Source: Bacteroidales bacterium
Lineage (GTDB): Bacteria; Bacteroidota; Bacteroidia; Bacteroidales; UBA932
Length of the DNA stretch: 64,000 nucleotides
Direction: 5' to 3'
Assembly: GCA_017962375.1 (NCBI GenBank)
Contig: JAGCVJ010000010.1
Span: 221,320 to 285,319, forward strand
The notes under the pieces: model-generated
Databases searched by the model: none
What the model saw: the letters and a program-made list of their open reading frames with translations, nothing else
What the model was told of the DNA's origin: nothing
Shown: positions 50,648 through 59,629 of the stretch, one piece after another
Layout: each line of letters begins with the position of its first letter
Numbering within the stretch: the stretch's first letter is position 1
Program-made: the position numbers and the translations under genes

Positions 50648-51351
50648 TACTGCTCAGAGTCTTCCATTTCGCTTGGATCCGGTTCATCTCCAATCATTCC
50701 GTTAAGGAATCCAAGCGGGGTAAATCTGGAGTCTTCAATTCCGTTTGGGATTAAATGCCAGCCGTCGTTTTCAAGCATTTTGTCCAGCTTTTCATAGAAA
50801 GGGCGAGTTTTCTCTTCCGGATAGGAAGTGTTATGGTTACCGGCCACAAAGAACTGCATCTTAGGTTCTCCTGTCTCGAAATCCATCTCGCCGCATTCCA
50901 TGAAGTCAGGGCCCACTACGTGGCTGTTTTGCAGCTCAAAAAAGCGGAGGACGGTGTATCCTGAAGGGAAATGAATGTCCATCCTGATGATATTGCCGCA
51001 ATATGTGAGCTTGGAATGCTCGTTGTCTTGGTCGGCAATTAGTTCAGCATTGCCGCTTCCGCAGCAGAAAAGCCAGGCATTTTCGCTATAGTCCTCCTTG
51101 AGGTACATCTCCTGAATCCCGTCATTGTCAATATCCAGGAAGATGTAGTTTGTGCAGAGAAGGTCGGCATCGGGATTACATTCCAAAATGAGCTGCTCAA
51201 CCCTCTTGACGCTGTCTTTGAAGAACTGCTCGGCATCGATCTTCTTGGCCTCGGTCTTCTGCTCAGGCTGCTGAGGGGTCTGGTTCTGGCTGGTCTTGCA
51301 GCCTGCGGCAAGGAGCGCAAGGGCTAATGCTGTTGCGAGTATCTTGTTCAT
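50647..51351 (-). CDS. Lipoprotein with aspartate-rich loop (paralogue 1)
   Basis: A 234-residue lipoprotein (lipobox AAGC, Cys18) with a Gln/Lys/Glu tether and a domain beginning near residue 40. DIDNDGIQE (73-81) is a calcium-loop-like motif, followed by WLFCCGSG. Its neighbour at 51368 shares this order of motifs, so they are tandem paralogues. The function is unknown; they look like small surface or periplasmic domains. It overlaps the BASS gene by one base. Confidence 0.72.
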   Translation of the reverse strand: MNKILATALALALLAAGCKTSQNQTPQQPEQKTEAKKIDAEQFFKDSVKRVEQLILECNPDADLLCTNYIFLDIDNDGIQEMYLKEDYSENAWLFCCGSGNAELIADQDNEHSKLTYCGNIIRMDIHFPSGYTVLRFFELQNSHVVGPDFMECGEMDFETGEPKMQFFVAGNHNTSYPEEKTRPFYEKLDKMLENDGWHLIPNGIEDSRFTPLGFLNGMIGDEPDPSEMEDSEQ

Positions 51352-51367
51352 AATCAGCGATTATTTG

Positions 51368-52021
51368 TTATTCCTGCTCGTCTTCAGGAATCTTGCCGTT
51401 CAGCTCCCAAATAGGCTTGAAAGTCTTGCCTTCGTTCAGAAGCTCCCAGTCTGCGGTCTTTTTCAGCTCATTTACCTTGTCAAAGAACGGGCGGGTCTTT
51501 TCTTCAGGATAGTCTCCGTCAAAGTCTGTAACAGGGTGATAGACAGTTCTTGTGGAGTCTTCAGTTCCCCATACGAATTCATTCAGCTCAAAGAAGTCCG
51601 GGCCCACGCAGGAGCTGTTGACAATCTCGTAGTATCCTGAATAGAAAGTGCCGGTTCCGGCTGAGCCGGCGAGCATCAAGATGTTGCCAAGCTGTGAGAG
51701 ATGGAGCTTGAAGTTCTCAGCGGCAACCAGCTGGAGAGTGTCAGCTCCGCAGCAAAGCAGCCATCCGCTGTCTGAGGCGTCGTCTCTGACGTAAAGTTCA
51801 TCCACTCCGTCTTTGTCTATATCCACGTAGGTATAGGTTGCGCCGAAAAATTCAGCTTCGTCTGAGGCCCTTTCCTCCATGCATAGGGTTTCAACCTTTT
51901 CTATGTTTTCCTTGAAGAATTTCTGGGCGTCAACTTTCTTTACTGGAGTTTCTGCCGGGGTGTTCTTGCAGCCGGACAGGGCAAATACTATTGCAGCGGC
52001 AATGATTAGATACTTTTTCAT
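51368..52021 (-). CDS. Lipoprotein with aspartate-rich loop (paralogue 2)
   Basis: A 217-residue lipoprotein (lipobox LSGC, Cys18). DIDKDGVDE lies at residues 67-75 and is followed by WLLCCGAD, as in the neighbouring gene. Both end with PEEKTRPF and a C-terminal helix (KVNELKKTADWELL). The ATG at 52021 is chosen for the signal; an extension upstream adds eight non-signal residues. It is first in the run paralogue 2 - paralogue 1 - BASS, with a 16-bp gap. Confidence 0.72.
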   Translation of the reverse strand: MKKYLIIAAAIVFALSGCKNTPAETPVKKVDAQKFFKENIEKVETLCMEERASDEAEFFGATYTYVDIDKDGVDELYVRDDASDSGWLLCCGADTLQLVAAENFKLHLSQLGNILMLAGSAGTGTFYSGYYEIVNSSCVGPDFFELNEFVWGTEDSTRTVYHPVTDFDGDYPEEKTRPFFDKVNELKKTADWELLNEGKTFKPIWELNGKIPEDEQE

Positions 52022-52075
52022 AGTCCTTGGATTTATTTTTTGCAAGATACGAAATTCCCGCTGGATGAAAAAGAT

Positions 52076-52083
52076 TATCTTTG
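52076..52083 (+). promoter_or_regulatory. -7 box TATCTTTG of the HD-domain operon
   Basis: Exact TAnnTTTG match only 9 bp before the ATG at 52093, implying a very short leader. Confidence 0.5.
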
Positions 52084-52092
52084 ATATAAATT

Positions 52093-53094
52093 ATGATAGA
52101 AAGGCTGCTGGACATATATTCTGACAAAATTCCGGCTTTTTTGTACGAGATAGCTGATTCTCCCCAGATGCAGAGGCTCAAGGGGATAGGCATGAACTGC
52201 GGGTGCGAGTACACCTCATTTCCGCTGTTTGCCGCCCTGGAGCCTTATTCCAGGTTTATGCACAGCGTGGGAGTGGGGGCTATCGTCTGGAACTTTACCC
52301 GAGATCCAAAGCAGGCCATTGCCGGTCTTCTTCACGATGTGGCCTCTCCCGCTTTCGCCCACGTGATAGACTTTATGAAGGGCGATTACCTGGTGCAGGA
52401 ATCCACCGAGGAGAGGACTTCGTCTATAATTGCTTCCTCCGCTTCTATCTGCGAAGTACTGGCCATGCTGGGGATATCCATAGGTCAGGTGTCTGACTAT
52501 CATCTGTATCCGATTGCAGACAACGACACTCCGCGCCTTAGTGCAGACAGGCTTGAATACACAATGGGGAACATTCTCAACTACAAGTACGGCACGCTGG
52601 AAGATGTTGCAAGATATTACGGCAATCTCGTTGTGGCCAAGAATGAAGACGGGGTGAATGAGCTTTGCTTTGCCGATGAGGATATCGCTGAGGAATTTGC
52701 CCTCAAGGCGCTGGATTGCGGGAAAGTGTATGTGTGCGATGCGGACAGGTATTCCATGCAGTATCTGGCTGAAATAGTGAAGAGTGCAATTGGCCGCGGA
52801 ACGGTGACGGAAGACATGCTATACGAAACTGAGAGCAAGGTAATTGCGGCATTGACATCTGATGATGCCGGGCGAAATGACTGGGAGAGTTTCCGGAAAA
52901 TGAGCAGAATGGAAAGATCAGACCGCTCAACCGGTTATCCAGTCCGCAAGATAAACGCCAAGAAACGTTACATAGACCCGTATGTTGCTGGAAAGGGGAG
53001 AGTATCTGTTATCAGCGACAAATTCCGCCTGTTGGCCGAAGCTTTCAGGGAAGAGACATTTGATTATTTTATAACTTGCAGCATAATTAAATAA
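52093..53094 (+). CDS. HD-domain phosphohydrolase
   Basis: A 333-residue cytoplasmic protein of the dGTPase-like HD superfamily. The metal site is visible: His57 in RFMHSVG, His81-Asp82 in LLHDVASPAF and an aspartate in LSADRLEYT (about residue 155). The opening PQMQRLKGIGMNC is typical of dNTPase-type HD proteins. It may hydrolyse nucleotides or cyclic nucleotides; the substrate cannot be told. It starts an operon with a lipoprotein and a GntP transporter. Confidence 0.8.
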   Translation: MIERLLDIYSDKIPAFLYEIADSPQMQRLKGIGMNCGCEYTSFPLFAALEPYSRFMHSVGVGAIVWNFTRDPKQAIAGLLHDVASPAFAHVIDFMKGDYLVQESTEERTSSIIASSASICEVLAMLGISIGQVSDYHLYPIADNDTPRLSADRLEYTMGNILNYKYGTLEDVARYYGNLVVAKNEDGVNELCFADEDIAEEFALKALDCGKVYVCDADRYSMQYLAEIVKSAIGRGTVTEDMLYETESKVIAALTSDDAGRNDWESFRKMSRMERSDRSTGYPVRKINAKKRYIDPYVAGKGRVSVISDKFRLLAEAFREETFDYFITCSIIK

Positions 53095-53102
53095 CATAAA
53101 CG

Positions 53103-54095
53103 ATGAAAAAGTATTTGATTCCGCTATCCGCGTTCTTTCTGGTGATGGGATGCGCATCTCAGCAAACGCAAGATGACAATACGATTGCCTTCAGGCTGTC
53201 TGAAAGTCAGCAGAGTATGTATGACAGTGTAATGGCCTTGTGCAATTCGGAGGAGACTCTTTATTTTGCCGATGAAGAATTTGCCCAGGACTGGGCGGGG
53301 CATGAAACCGAGCTGAAGGCTGCAAAATTCATAACCTATCTTCTCAGGGTGAATAACAGCAACCGGGGCGACAGCCGTACCGTGGCGGTAGGCCATAAAT
53401 TCCTTGACGAGTGCCTGGATTCCCTTGGAAAAGAGGTTCCTGCCGCTTATCCTGAAAACTTTAAGGCATACGCTTCTTTCCTGGACAGCGTTCTCAAACC
53501 TGTTGAAGATCACATGATAGGAGGCAGCCAGCTGGATATGAACCAGTACTCGTATGCAGACGATGACATCCAGAAATTCAAGGGAATGCTTAAAAACGAC
53601 TTGCTGAGAGGCTGTTTCAAGGAATCTAACCTCAAGGCCGCGCTGGAAAAGGAGGCTTCTGCATGGGACAGGCTCAGAGAGGAAATCGGCGGCCTTTTCT
53701 ACAATTACAGGGTCAAGCTTAACGGAGGAATTGGCTATTCAATGCTTCCTCTGGAGGTTTCAGGCGTCACTACCAAGTTAGACCAGGCCAGGGAAAAGTC
53801 TATGGATGTGCTTTATGCCATCTCCAAGGAAGGTCAGGACGCTGTTTTCCCTGAGATGGAAGACGGAGACTGTTCAGACATTGTCCCTAAGTTTTTGGCC
53901 GCTATGGAAGAAGAGGGAGTGGATACAGCAGTTTTCAAGGAAAAGCTTGACACATTCCTTGCAGCAAGAGAGGACGTGAAGAACCTTCTTTCTTCCGGCA
54001 TGGCTGACATTTACAACAAAGATACTCAGCGATATATAAAGCTCCTGCCCGTTGTTGAACACTTTGGCAACGAAGACTGGGAAGCTGAACAATAG
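53103..54095 (+). CDS. Lipoprotein of unknown function
   Basis: A 330-residue lipoprotein (lipobox VMGC, Cys17). The mature part is almost fully helical and acidic with no recognised domain. It lies 8 bp after the HD gene and 11 bp before the gntP-like gene, so it is co-transcribed with both. Confidence 0.7.
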   Translation: MKKYLIPLSAFFLVMGCASQQTQDDNTIAFRLSESQQSMYDSVMALCNSEETLYFADEEFAQDWAGHETELKAAKFITYLLRVNNSNRGDSRTVAVGHKFLDECLDSLGKEVPAAYPENFKAYASFLDSVLKPVEDHMIGGSQLDMNQYSYADDDIQKFKGMLKNDLLRGCFKESNLKAALEKEASAWDRLREEIGGLFYNYRVKLNGGIGYSMLPLEVSGVTTKLDQAREKSMDVLYAISKEGQDAVFPEMEDGDCSDIVPKFLAAMEEEGVDTAVFKEKLDTFLAAREDVKNLLSSGMADIYNKDTQRYIKLLPVVEHFGNEDWEAEQ

Positions 54096-54106
54096 CAATA
54101 CTTGAT

Positions 54107-55486
54107 ATGACTGGATGGTTAGTTCCGCTGCTGGTTTTCGTGGCGGTAATAGTTCTGATGATTGTGGCCATTTCCAGATGGAAGATTCATCCTTTCCTCT
54201 CGATTATGGGTTCGGCCCTTCTGCTTGCTCTTGTCATGGGCATTCCTTTCAGGAACATAGCAGACGTGATAGGAAAGGGGTTCGCTACAATTTTCGCCAG
54301 CATCGGCCTGGTTATCATACTGGGCACGATTATCGGCCTTGTTCTGGAGAAAAGCGGAGCTGCTATAAAGCTGGCAGAGACAGTGCTCAGGCTGCTTGGC
54401 AAGAAGCATCCGCAGCTGGCTATAATGCTGATAGGGTGGGTGCTGTCTATTCCTGTATTCTGTGACAGCGGGTTTGTGATAGTGAACCCGATCCGTAAAT
54501 GGATGAGCCGCCAGAGCGGAGTTTCATCCGTAACGATGACCATTGCCCTGGCTGCCGGATTGTATGTGGCTCACGTGTTCATTCCGCCTACACCGGGGCC
54601 TGTAGCCGCCGCCGGACTGGTGGGCCTTGGGGACAACCTGATTTTGGTTATACTTGTGGGCATTGCGCTCAGTATCTTTCCTTTGGCTGCAGCATACTTC
54701 TTTGCCAACCATGCAGGAAAGAAGATTCATTCGTCGGATGAAACGGATGATGTGAACGTATCTGAACTGATAGACAGCAAGAATCTTCCTTCCGCCACGC
54801 TTTCGCTTCTTCCGATAATTCTCCCGATTTTGTTTATGGGAATTGGCTCCCTGGTTTCTGTCCTGAAGCTGGAAGGCCTTGGCGCTGACATACTCTATTT
54901 CCTCGGCAAACCTGTGATTGCCCTGGTATGCGGCGTGCTGTGCTGCATTCCTCTGCTGAGGTTCATACCGTACGAAGACGGCAAGACTCCGGTTACAAGG
55001 CTTCATCACATTACCGAAAACTCTCTCAGGACCGCAGGTCCAATTGTTTTCATAACAGCTGCCGGAGCAATGCTGGGGCAAGTTATCTACGATGCTGGTT
55101 TTGTGGAGCTTATCAAGGCAAATGCCGGTTTCTTCTCTACGCTGGGCATCCTGTTCCCGTTCCTGATAGCGGCTATTCTGAAGACCGCTCAGGGCTCTTC
55201 TACCGTGGCTATGACAACCACTGCCGGAATTATGGGCATGTTCTCGTCTTCGGAATCGCTGATGAGTGCCATGGGTATGACCACTCCTCTTAGCGCAGCT
55301 CTTGTGGTTATGGCAATCGGCGCCGGCGCAATGACTGTTTCACACGCCAACGACAGTTATTTCTGGGTTGTTACAAGGCTTGGCGGCCTGAATGTGAAAG
55401 ACGGCTACCGTACCCAGACAAAATGCTCTTTCATTCTGGGAATCACTTCAGCTGCAGTGCTGTTTGTGGCATCGCTGATGATATAG
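54107..55486 (+). CDS. gntP: GntP-family gluconate/organic acid:H+ symporter
   Basis: A 459-residue membrane protein with about 12-14 hydrophobic segments. GntP family blocks are visible: LGTIIGLVLEKSGAA, SIPVFCDSGFVIVNPIRK, HVFIPPTPGPVAAAG and KTAQGSSTVAMTT. The family imports gluconate, glycerate or other sugar acids with protons. No gluconate kinase or other catabolic gene is near, so the substrate is open. It is last in the HD-lipoprotein-GntP operon. Confidence 0.9.
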   Translation: MTGWLVPLLVFVAVIVLMIVAISRWKIHPFLSIMGSALLLALVMGIPFRNIADVIGKGFATIFASIGLVIILGTIIGLVLEKSGAAIKLAETVLRLLGKKHPQLAIMLIGWVLSIPVFCDSGFVIVNPIRKWMSRQSGVSSVTMTIALAAGLYVAHVFIPPTPGPVAAAGLVGLGDNLILVILVGIALSIFPLAAAYFFANHAGKKIHSSDETDDVNVSELIDSKNLPSATLSLLPIILPILFMGIGSLVSVLKLEGLGADILYFLGKPVIALVCGVLCCIPLLRFIPYEDGKTPVTRLHHITENSLRTAGPIVFITAAGAMLGQVIYDAGFVELIKANAGFFSTLGILFPFLIAAILKTAQGSSTVAMTTTAGIMGMFSSSESLMSAMGMTTPLSAALVVMAIGAGAMTVSHANDSYFWVVTRLGGLNVKDGYRTQTKCSFILGITSAAVLFVASLMI

Positions 55487-55492
55487 AATAAA

Positions 55493-56968
55493 CTAGACTT
55501 CCGGAGCAGCCGCTTCTGCAGTCTGAGCAGGGGCGGCTTCTTTATTTTCCTCTGGTTCAGCCGGTTTAGGTTTCGGCTTAGGAGGGTAGAAGGTGGCGTG
55601 ATCCTGGGTGAGGAACTTGCTGTAGCGTTTGGCTATGCTGTTGGAATAGGCTGAGAATATGTTGTTTGCAAACAGGATGTCGGTAATCTTGTTCTCCTTC
55701 ACATACTGCTCCATGTTGAAGGTGAAGTAGCGGTAGTCTATCACGTGGATTTCCTCGAAGGAGAAGAACAGGTAGCCCGGCAAGGCGTTGCCGAAACTGT
55801 CCTTGATTATGATCAGCCTTCTCTTGTTCTTGGTTGAGGTTTCCACCTTGGTGAGCTTGGTGTCTCCGCCCATGAACGTGCAGTAGGCGCTGCCGCTGCC
55901 GTCTTTGTAGTGGAAGAAGTACTTGCCCTTGAACGGCCCGCTCTCTCCTGTAACCTTGTAGTTCTCGTCTATGGTGTAGTTGATGTAGGTGGTGGTGTAG
56001 GTTACGGTGGAGTCAGGCTCCCAGAATATGAAGTCTTCCGGCGCCTTCTTCACGCTGATGTCTTTGGAGTAGCCGTACATGCTTCCTACATAGCGCTTTA
56101 CCACTTTCCTTATGTAAGATGTGGTGTCTTTGAATGGAACTCCTGCCACCTGGGCGAACTTCTGGGCTGCATAGTAGGCTCCAAGCGGAGACCAGTGGTG
56201 GTCTGTCCTCAGGTAGATATCCTCTCCCGCGTGCCTTCCAAGCGTGGTGTAGACATCCACGGCCTTCACTGAGTCTGACAGATGGGCGAATATGTTGTTT
56301 ATTGTGGCCCTCTGGCTCTTGGTGCGGCTCTTTACGGCATCAGGGCAGTAGAACTCTATGGAGGTAGGGATTACCATCAGATAGACGTTCACCTTCTTGC
56401 CCAGCTTCCTCTTGTAGATGTTGGCGGCCTCGGCGAATTTCACTCCGCCCGTGGAGTCTCCGGCGTAGGCCATAAGGGCCCTGACCTTGTCTCCTGTACC
56501 AACAATCACGATTCCGGCGTGGGCTATCTTGGCGTTTTCCTCGGCCGTGAGCTTGTTGCGGTATTCTTCAATCTTGCGGTTTTCCGTAGTGTCTTTAGGG
56601 TTTGCAGGTATGGTGTCGTTTGCCTGGAGGTCGGTTGAGTTGATGTCCGGGGCCTCTATGTCTATAGGGGCTGCGTCAGGGGCGTGGAAGGTGATGGCGT
56701 TCTCCTTGGAGAAGTTCATCCTCATCCAGTCCTTGATGTTCATGCTCAGGTTTATGAAATGGTCGCGATAAGGCTCGCTGTCTGAGAACCAGGAGGATAG
56801 TTCCTTGGTGAACTTGCCTTCTTTCAGGCTCTGGAAAGAAAACTCAGGGAACTTGGCAAGCTCGCGCTTCTCCACTTCGCTGACCGTGCTCCTAGGGAAC
56901 GTGTTGAACACGATCACGAAGGCCGCGAAGAGGGTGGTTGCCAGTATTATGTAAATTTTCTTTCCCAT
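55493..56968 (-). CDS. DHHW-family protein (AlgX/AlgJ-like, SGNH-type)
   Basis: A 491-residue protein anchored by one N-terminal helix (about 5-22). The family motif RTDHHWSPLGAYYAA (about residues 254-268) holds the catalytic Asp-His pair, and IIKDSFGNALPGYLF matches the serine/oxyanion block of SGNH acetyltransferases. It probably transfers acetyl groups to an extracellular polysaccharide after an MBOAT protein moves them across the membrane. It has a 100-residue extension between anchor and domain and a Pro/Lys/Glu/Ala-rich C-terminal tail absent from the neighbour. Confidence 0.83.
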   Translation of the reverse strand: MGKKIYIILATTLFAAFVIVFNTFPRSTVSEVEKRELAKFPEFSFQSLKEGKFTKELSSWFSDSEPYRDHFINLSMNIKDWMRMNFSKENAITFHAPDAAPIDIEAPDINSTDLQANDTIPANPKDTTENRKIEEYRNKLTAEENAKIAHAGIVIVGTGDKVRALMAYAGDSTGGVKFAEAANIYKRKLGKKVNVYLMVIPTSIEFYCPDAVKSRTKSQRATINNIFAHLSDSVKAVDVYTTLGRHAGEDIYLRTDHHWSPLGAYYAAQKFAQVAGVPFKDTTSYIRKVVKRYVGSMYGYSKDISVKKAPEDFIFWEPDSTVTYTTTYINYTIDENYKVTGESGPFKGKYFFHYKDGSGSAYCTFMGGDTKLTKVETSTKNKRRLIIIKDSFGNALPGYLFFSFEEIHVIDYRYFTFNMEQYVKENKITDILFANNIFSAYSNSIAKRYSKFLTQDHATFYPPKPKPKPAEPEENKEAAPAQTAEAAAPEV

Positions 56969-56974
56969 TATGCT

Positions 56975-58111
56975 TTATTGAGTCAAAAATCTTGCGTAAG
57001 CCTTGTTGGTTGTGGCAAGCACGGCTCTCATTATGTTGTTGGCAAACAGTATGTCTGTAATCTTGTTTTCCTTTACGTATTTCTTGATGTTGCGCTTGAA
57101 GAAGCGGCAGTCAACCACGTGGATTTCCTCAAAGGAGAAGAACAGGTAGCCGGGGATGGCGTTGCCGTAGCTGTCTTTGAAGATCAGGAGCCTTCTGCCG
57201 TTCTTGGTGGAGGTTCTCACCTGGGTGATCTTGGCGTCTCCGCCCATGAAGACCACGTAGCAGCCTGCGCCTGATACGCCTTTCTGGAAGTAGTCTCCCT
57301 TCTGGGCTGCACGCTCGGAAAGGGCCACTCCGTTTCTGGTGTTGTAGTTGATGTAGGTGGTTGTGTAGCTGACAGTTGAGTCTGGAGTCCAGTAGATGAA
57401 GTCCTCAGGGGAGTTCTTCACGTCCTGGCTCTTGGTGAACATGTACATTGTGCCAACATAGTTGTGGATGACGTGCTTCTTGTAATGGGACAGGTCCTTG
57501 AACGGAACTCCTGCCACGGCTGCAAACTTCTTGGCCGCATAGAAGGCTCCCAGAGGCGCCCAGTGATGGTCTGTACGGGAGTAGATAGCCTCAGCGGCGT
57601 GTCTTCCGAGTATGGAGTAGATGTCTACAGCCTTCACGTTGTCGTCCAGGTGGGAGAATATGCGGTTGATGGTAGTGCCCTGGTTCTTTCCGGCAGATGC
57701 TTTGTTCGGAGTGTAGAAGGCGCCGGCGTTAGGGATTACCATGCAATAGACGTTTACGCTGTCGCCGAATACGCTCTTGTACTTGTTGGCGGAATTGGCG
57801 TACTCAACTTCACCTGCGCTCCTTCCTCCGTAAGGCTCTGCAGCCCTTACTTTTCCAGGTTCGCCGATAATCATTATTCCAGACTTGAGAGTCTTGACAG
57901 GAGCATTTGCCGTCACCCTGTTCACGTATTTTGCCACCGTGCGGTTAGGGTGGATGTCGTTGGCGTCGGATGTTGGCACAGGGTACTCCTTCTTGGCCGG
58001 AGTTTCAGACTTCACAGTATCTTGCTTGACAGATAGAGAGTCCGGGTTTTGCGCGGCTGCAAAAGAGCCGCACAGAATAATAATGGCTGATATAAATAAT
58101 GTCTTTCTCAT
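56975..58111 (-). CDS. DHHW-family protein (AlgX/AlgJ-like), paralogue
   Basis: A 378-residue exported protein (signal peptide to about residue 21, FAAAQ). It shares with the downstream gene the RTDHHWAPLGAFYAA motif, an IFKDSYGNAIPGYLF block and MIIGEPGKVRAAEPYGG. The ATG at 58111 is chosen because it begins the signal peptide; the longer frame overlaps the MBOAT gene without meaning. It lies 2 bp after the MBOAT gene. Two DHHW proteins for one MBOAT suggests two acetyl-transfer roles or substrates. Confidence 0.83.
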   Translation of the reverse strand: MRKTLFISAIIILCGSFAAAQNPDSLSVKQDTVKSETPAKKEYPVPTSDANDIHPNRTVAKYVNRVTANAPVKTLKSGIMIIGEPGKVRAAEPYGGRSAGEVEYANSANKYKSVFGDSVNVYCMVIPNAGAFYTPNKASAGKNQGTTINRIFSHLDDNVKAVDIYSILGRHAAEAIYSRTDHHWAPLGAFYAAKKFAAVAGVPFKDLSHYKKHVIHNYVGTMYMFTKSQDVKNSPEDFIYWTPDSTVSYTTTYINYNTRNGVALSERAAQKGDYFQKGVSGAGCYVVFMGGDAKITQVRTSTKNGRRLLIFKDSYGNAIPGYLFFSFEEIHVVDCRFFKRNIKKYVKENKITDILFANNIMRAVLATTNKAYARFLTQ

Positions 58112-58113
58112 AA

Positions 58114-59529
58114 TCAGAATCTGAAATAAAGGAACGGGTTGTTGGTGGCGCCCACAAGCAGGGCCACGCTGAATATAAGTATCACGACGGCAACTGCCGC
58201 CCTGAGGTACCATACGAAGCTTAAACGGGAGAACAGCCTTCTGACAGGCATAGCGAACAATATGGCGGCTATCCACAGCCAGAAGTTGTTGGTCAGGGCG
58301 CTCACTGCGGTGAAGTCGGAGGCTGCTCCGGCGTGCCCGAACAGGCTGGAGAACAAGGTCTTCATCTTGCCCAGATCGTCGAAATAGAAGATTCCCCAGC
58401 CGAGAGTGAAAAGGAATATGCTGTACAGGTGGAGGAATATCTTCGGAATCTTGTCATAGACCTTGAGAAGGGTGTATTTTTCTATCATCACGATCAGGCC
58501 GAAGTACAGGCCCCAGATGATGAAGTTCCAGCTTGCTCCGTGCCACATTCCGGTCAAGAACCACACTATCAGTATGTTCAGTGCCTGATGGCGGCGGTTT
58601 CCTCCCAGCGGTATGTAGAGATAGTCGCGGAAGAAGGAACCCAGGGAAATGTGCCATCTCCTCCAGAATTCGGTAATGGAGGTGCTGATATAAGGATGGT
58701 CGAAGTTCTCGTTGAAATGGAAGCCGAGGCATCGGCCAAGGCCTATAGCCATATCGGAGTAGCCTGAGAAGTCGTAGTAGATCTGGAACGTGAAGGCCAG
58801 AAGGCCGATCCAGCTGCCGGCGGTGGAGAAGGTCTCAGGATTTGCCGCCAGGAAATAGTCTGCCACGGTAGATATCTGGTTGGCAATTATCACTTTCTTG
58901 CCCAGGCCTATCAGGAAGCGGTAGCTGCCCTCGGCAAAGTCGTCCCAGGTTACTCTCCTGTCGCTGATTTCCTGGGCTATTGTTCCATACCTTACAATAG
59001 GTCCTGCAATCAGCTGCGGGAACATGGAGATATAGAACAGCAGGTCCAAAAACCTTTTCTGCGGCGGTGAAACCTTCCTGTAAACGTCTATCAGATAGCT
59101 CATGCTCTGGAAGGTGTAGAAGCTGATTCCGATAGGAAGCGCCAGCGTAGGAACCGCCACGTGAAGCCCCAGATTGCCCAGAATATCCGCAAAGAATCCC
59201 AGATACTTGAAGGTTGCCAGAACTGCCAGGTTGAATATGATTCCAAGCACAAGCCCCAGCTTGCGGTGCTTTACGTTGGTGTCTATGGCTATGCCGCACA
59301 GGTAGTTGACAAAAACGCACAGAATCATCAGGAAAACGTAAACCGGCTCTCCCCAGGCGTAGAATATCAGGGAGAAGATAACGGTTATAAGATTCCTGCC
59401 CTTGAAAGACTTTTTCAGGCCGTCTGACGTCATCTTGGCCCCGTTGCGGTCTATCAGACCTGCAATGAGGTAGCACAAGGCGAATGCCGCCAAGAATTCG
59501 AACAGAAACAGAAGGTCTGAAAATACCAT
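58114..59529 (-). CDS. MBOAT-family O-acyltransferase (AlgI-like)
   Basis: A 471-residue polytopic membrane protein with about ten helices. AlgI/DltB-type blocks are visible: FYAWGEPVYVFLMI, NYLCGIAIDTN, GISFYTFQSMSYLIDVY and the conserved histidine in WFLTGMWHGASWNFIIWG. It would move acyl groups from the cytoplasm to polysaccharide-modifying partners outside. It is first in the cassette MBOAT - DHHW - DHHW. Confidence 0.92.
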   Translation of the reverse strand: MVFSDLLFLFEFLAAFALCYLIAGLIDRNGAKMTSDGLKKSFKGRNLITVIFSLIFYAWGEPVYVFLMILCVFVNYLCGIAIDTNVKHRKLGLVLGIIFNLAVLATFKYLGFFADILGNLGLHVAVPTLALPIGISFYTFQSMSYLIDVYRKVSPPQKRFLDLLFYISMFPQLIAGPIVRYGTIAQEISDRRVTWDDFAEGSYRFLIGLGKKVIIANQISTVADYFLAANPETFSTAGSWIGLLAFTFQIYYDFSGYSDMAIGLGRCLGFHFNENFDHPYISTSITEFWRRWHISLGSFFRDYLYIPLGGNRRHQALNILIVWFLTGMWHGASWNFIIWGLYFGLIVMIEKYTLLKVYDKIPKIFLHLYSIFLFTLGWGIFYFDDLGKMKTLFSSLFGHAGAASDFTAVSALTNNFWLWIAAILFAMPVRRLFSRLSFVWYLRAAVAVVILIFSVALLVGATNNPFLYFRF

Positions 59530-59563
59530 ATCCGGGCTTGATTACTGCTTTTTTTTGCGACTT

Positions 59564-59571
59564 CAAATGTA
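59564..59571 (-). promoter_or_regulatory. -7 box TACATTTG of the MBOAT/DHHW cassette
   Basis: Exact TAnnTTTG match on the minus strand, 34 bp before the ATG at 59529. Confidence 0.55.
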
Positions 59572-59629
59572 TGAAAAAAATCGGGAAACGAATTAACTTT
59601 TGTATATTTATGAAATCTAATCTTTGGTT

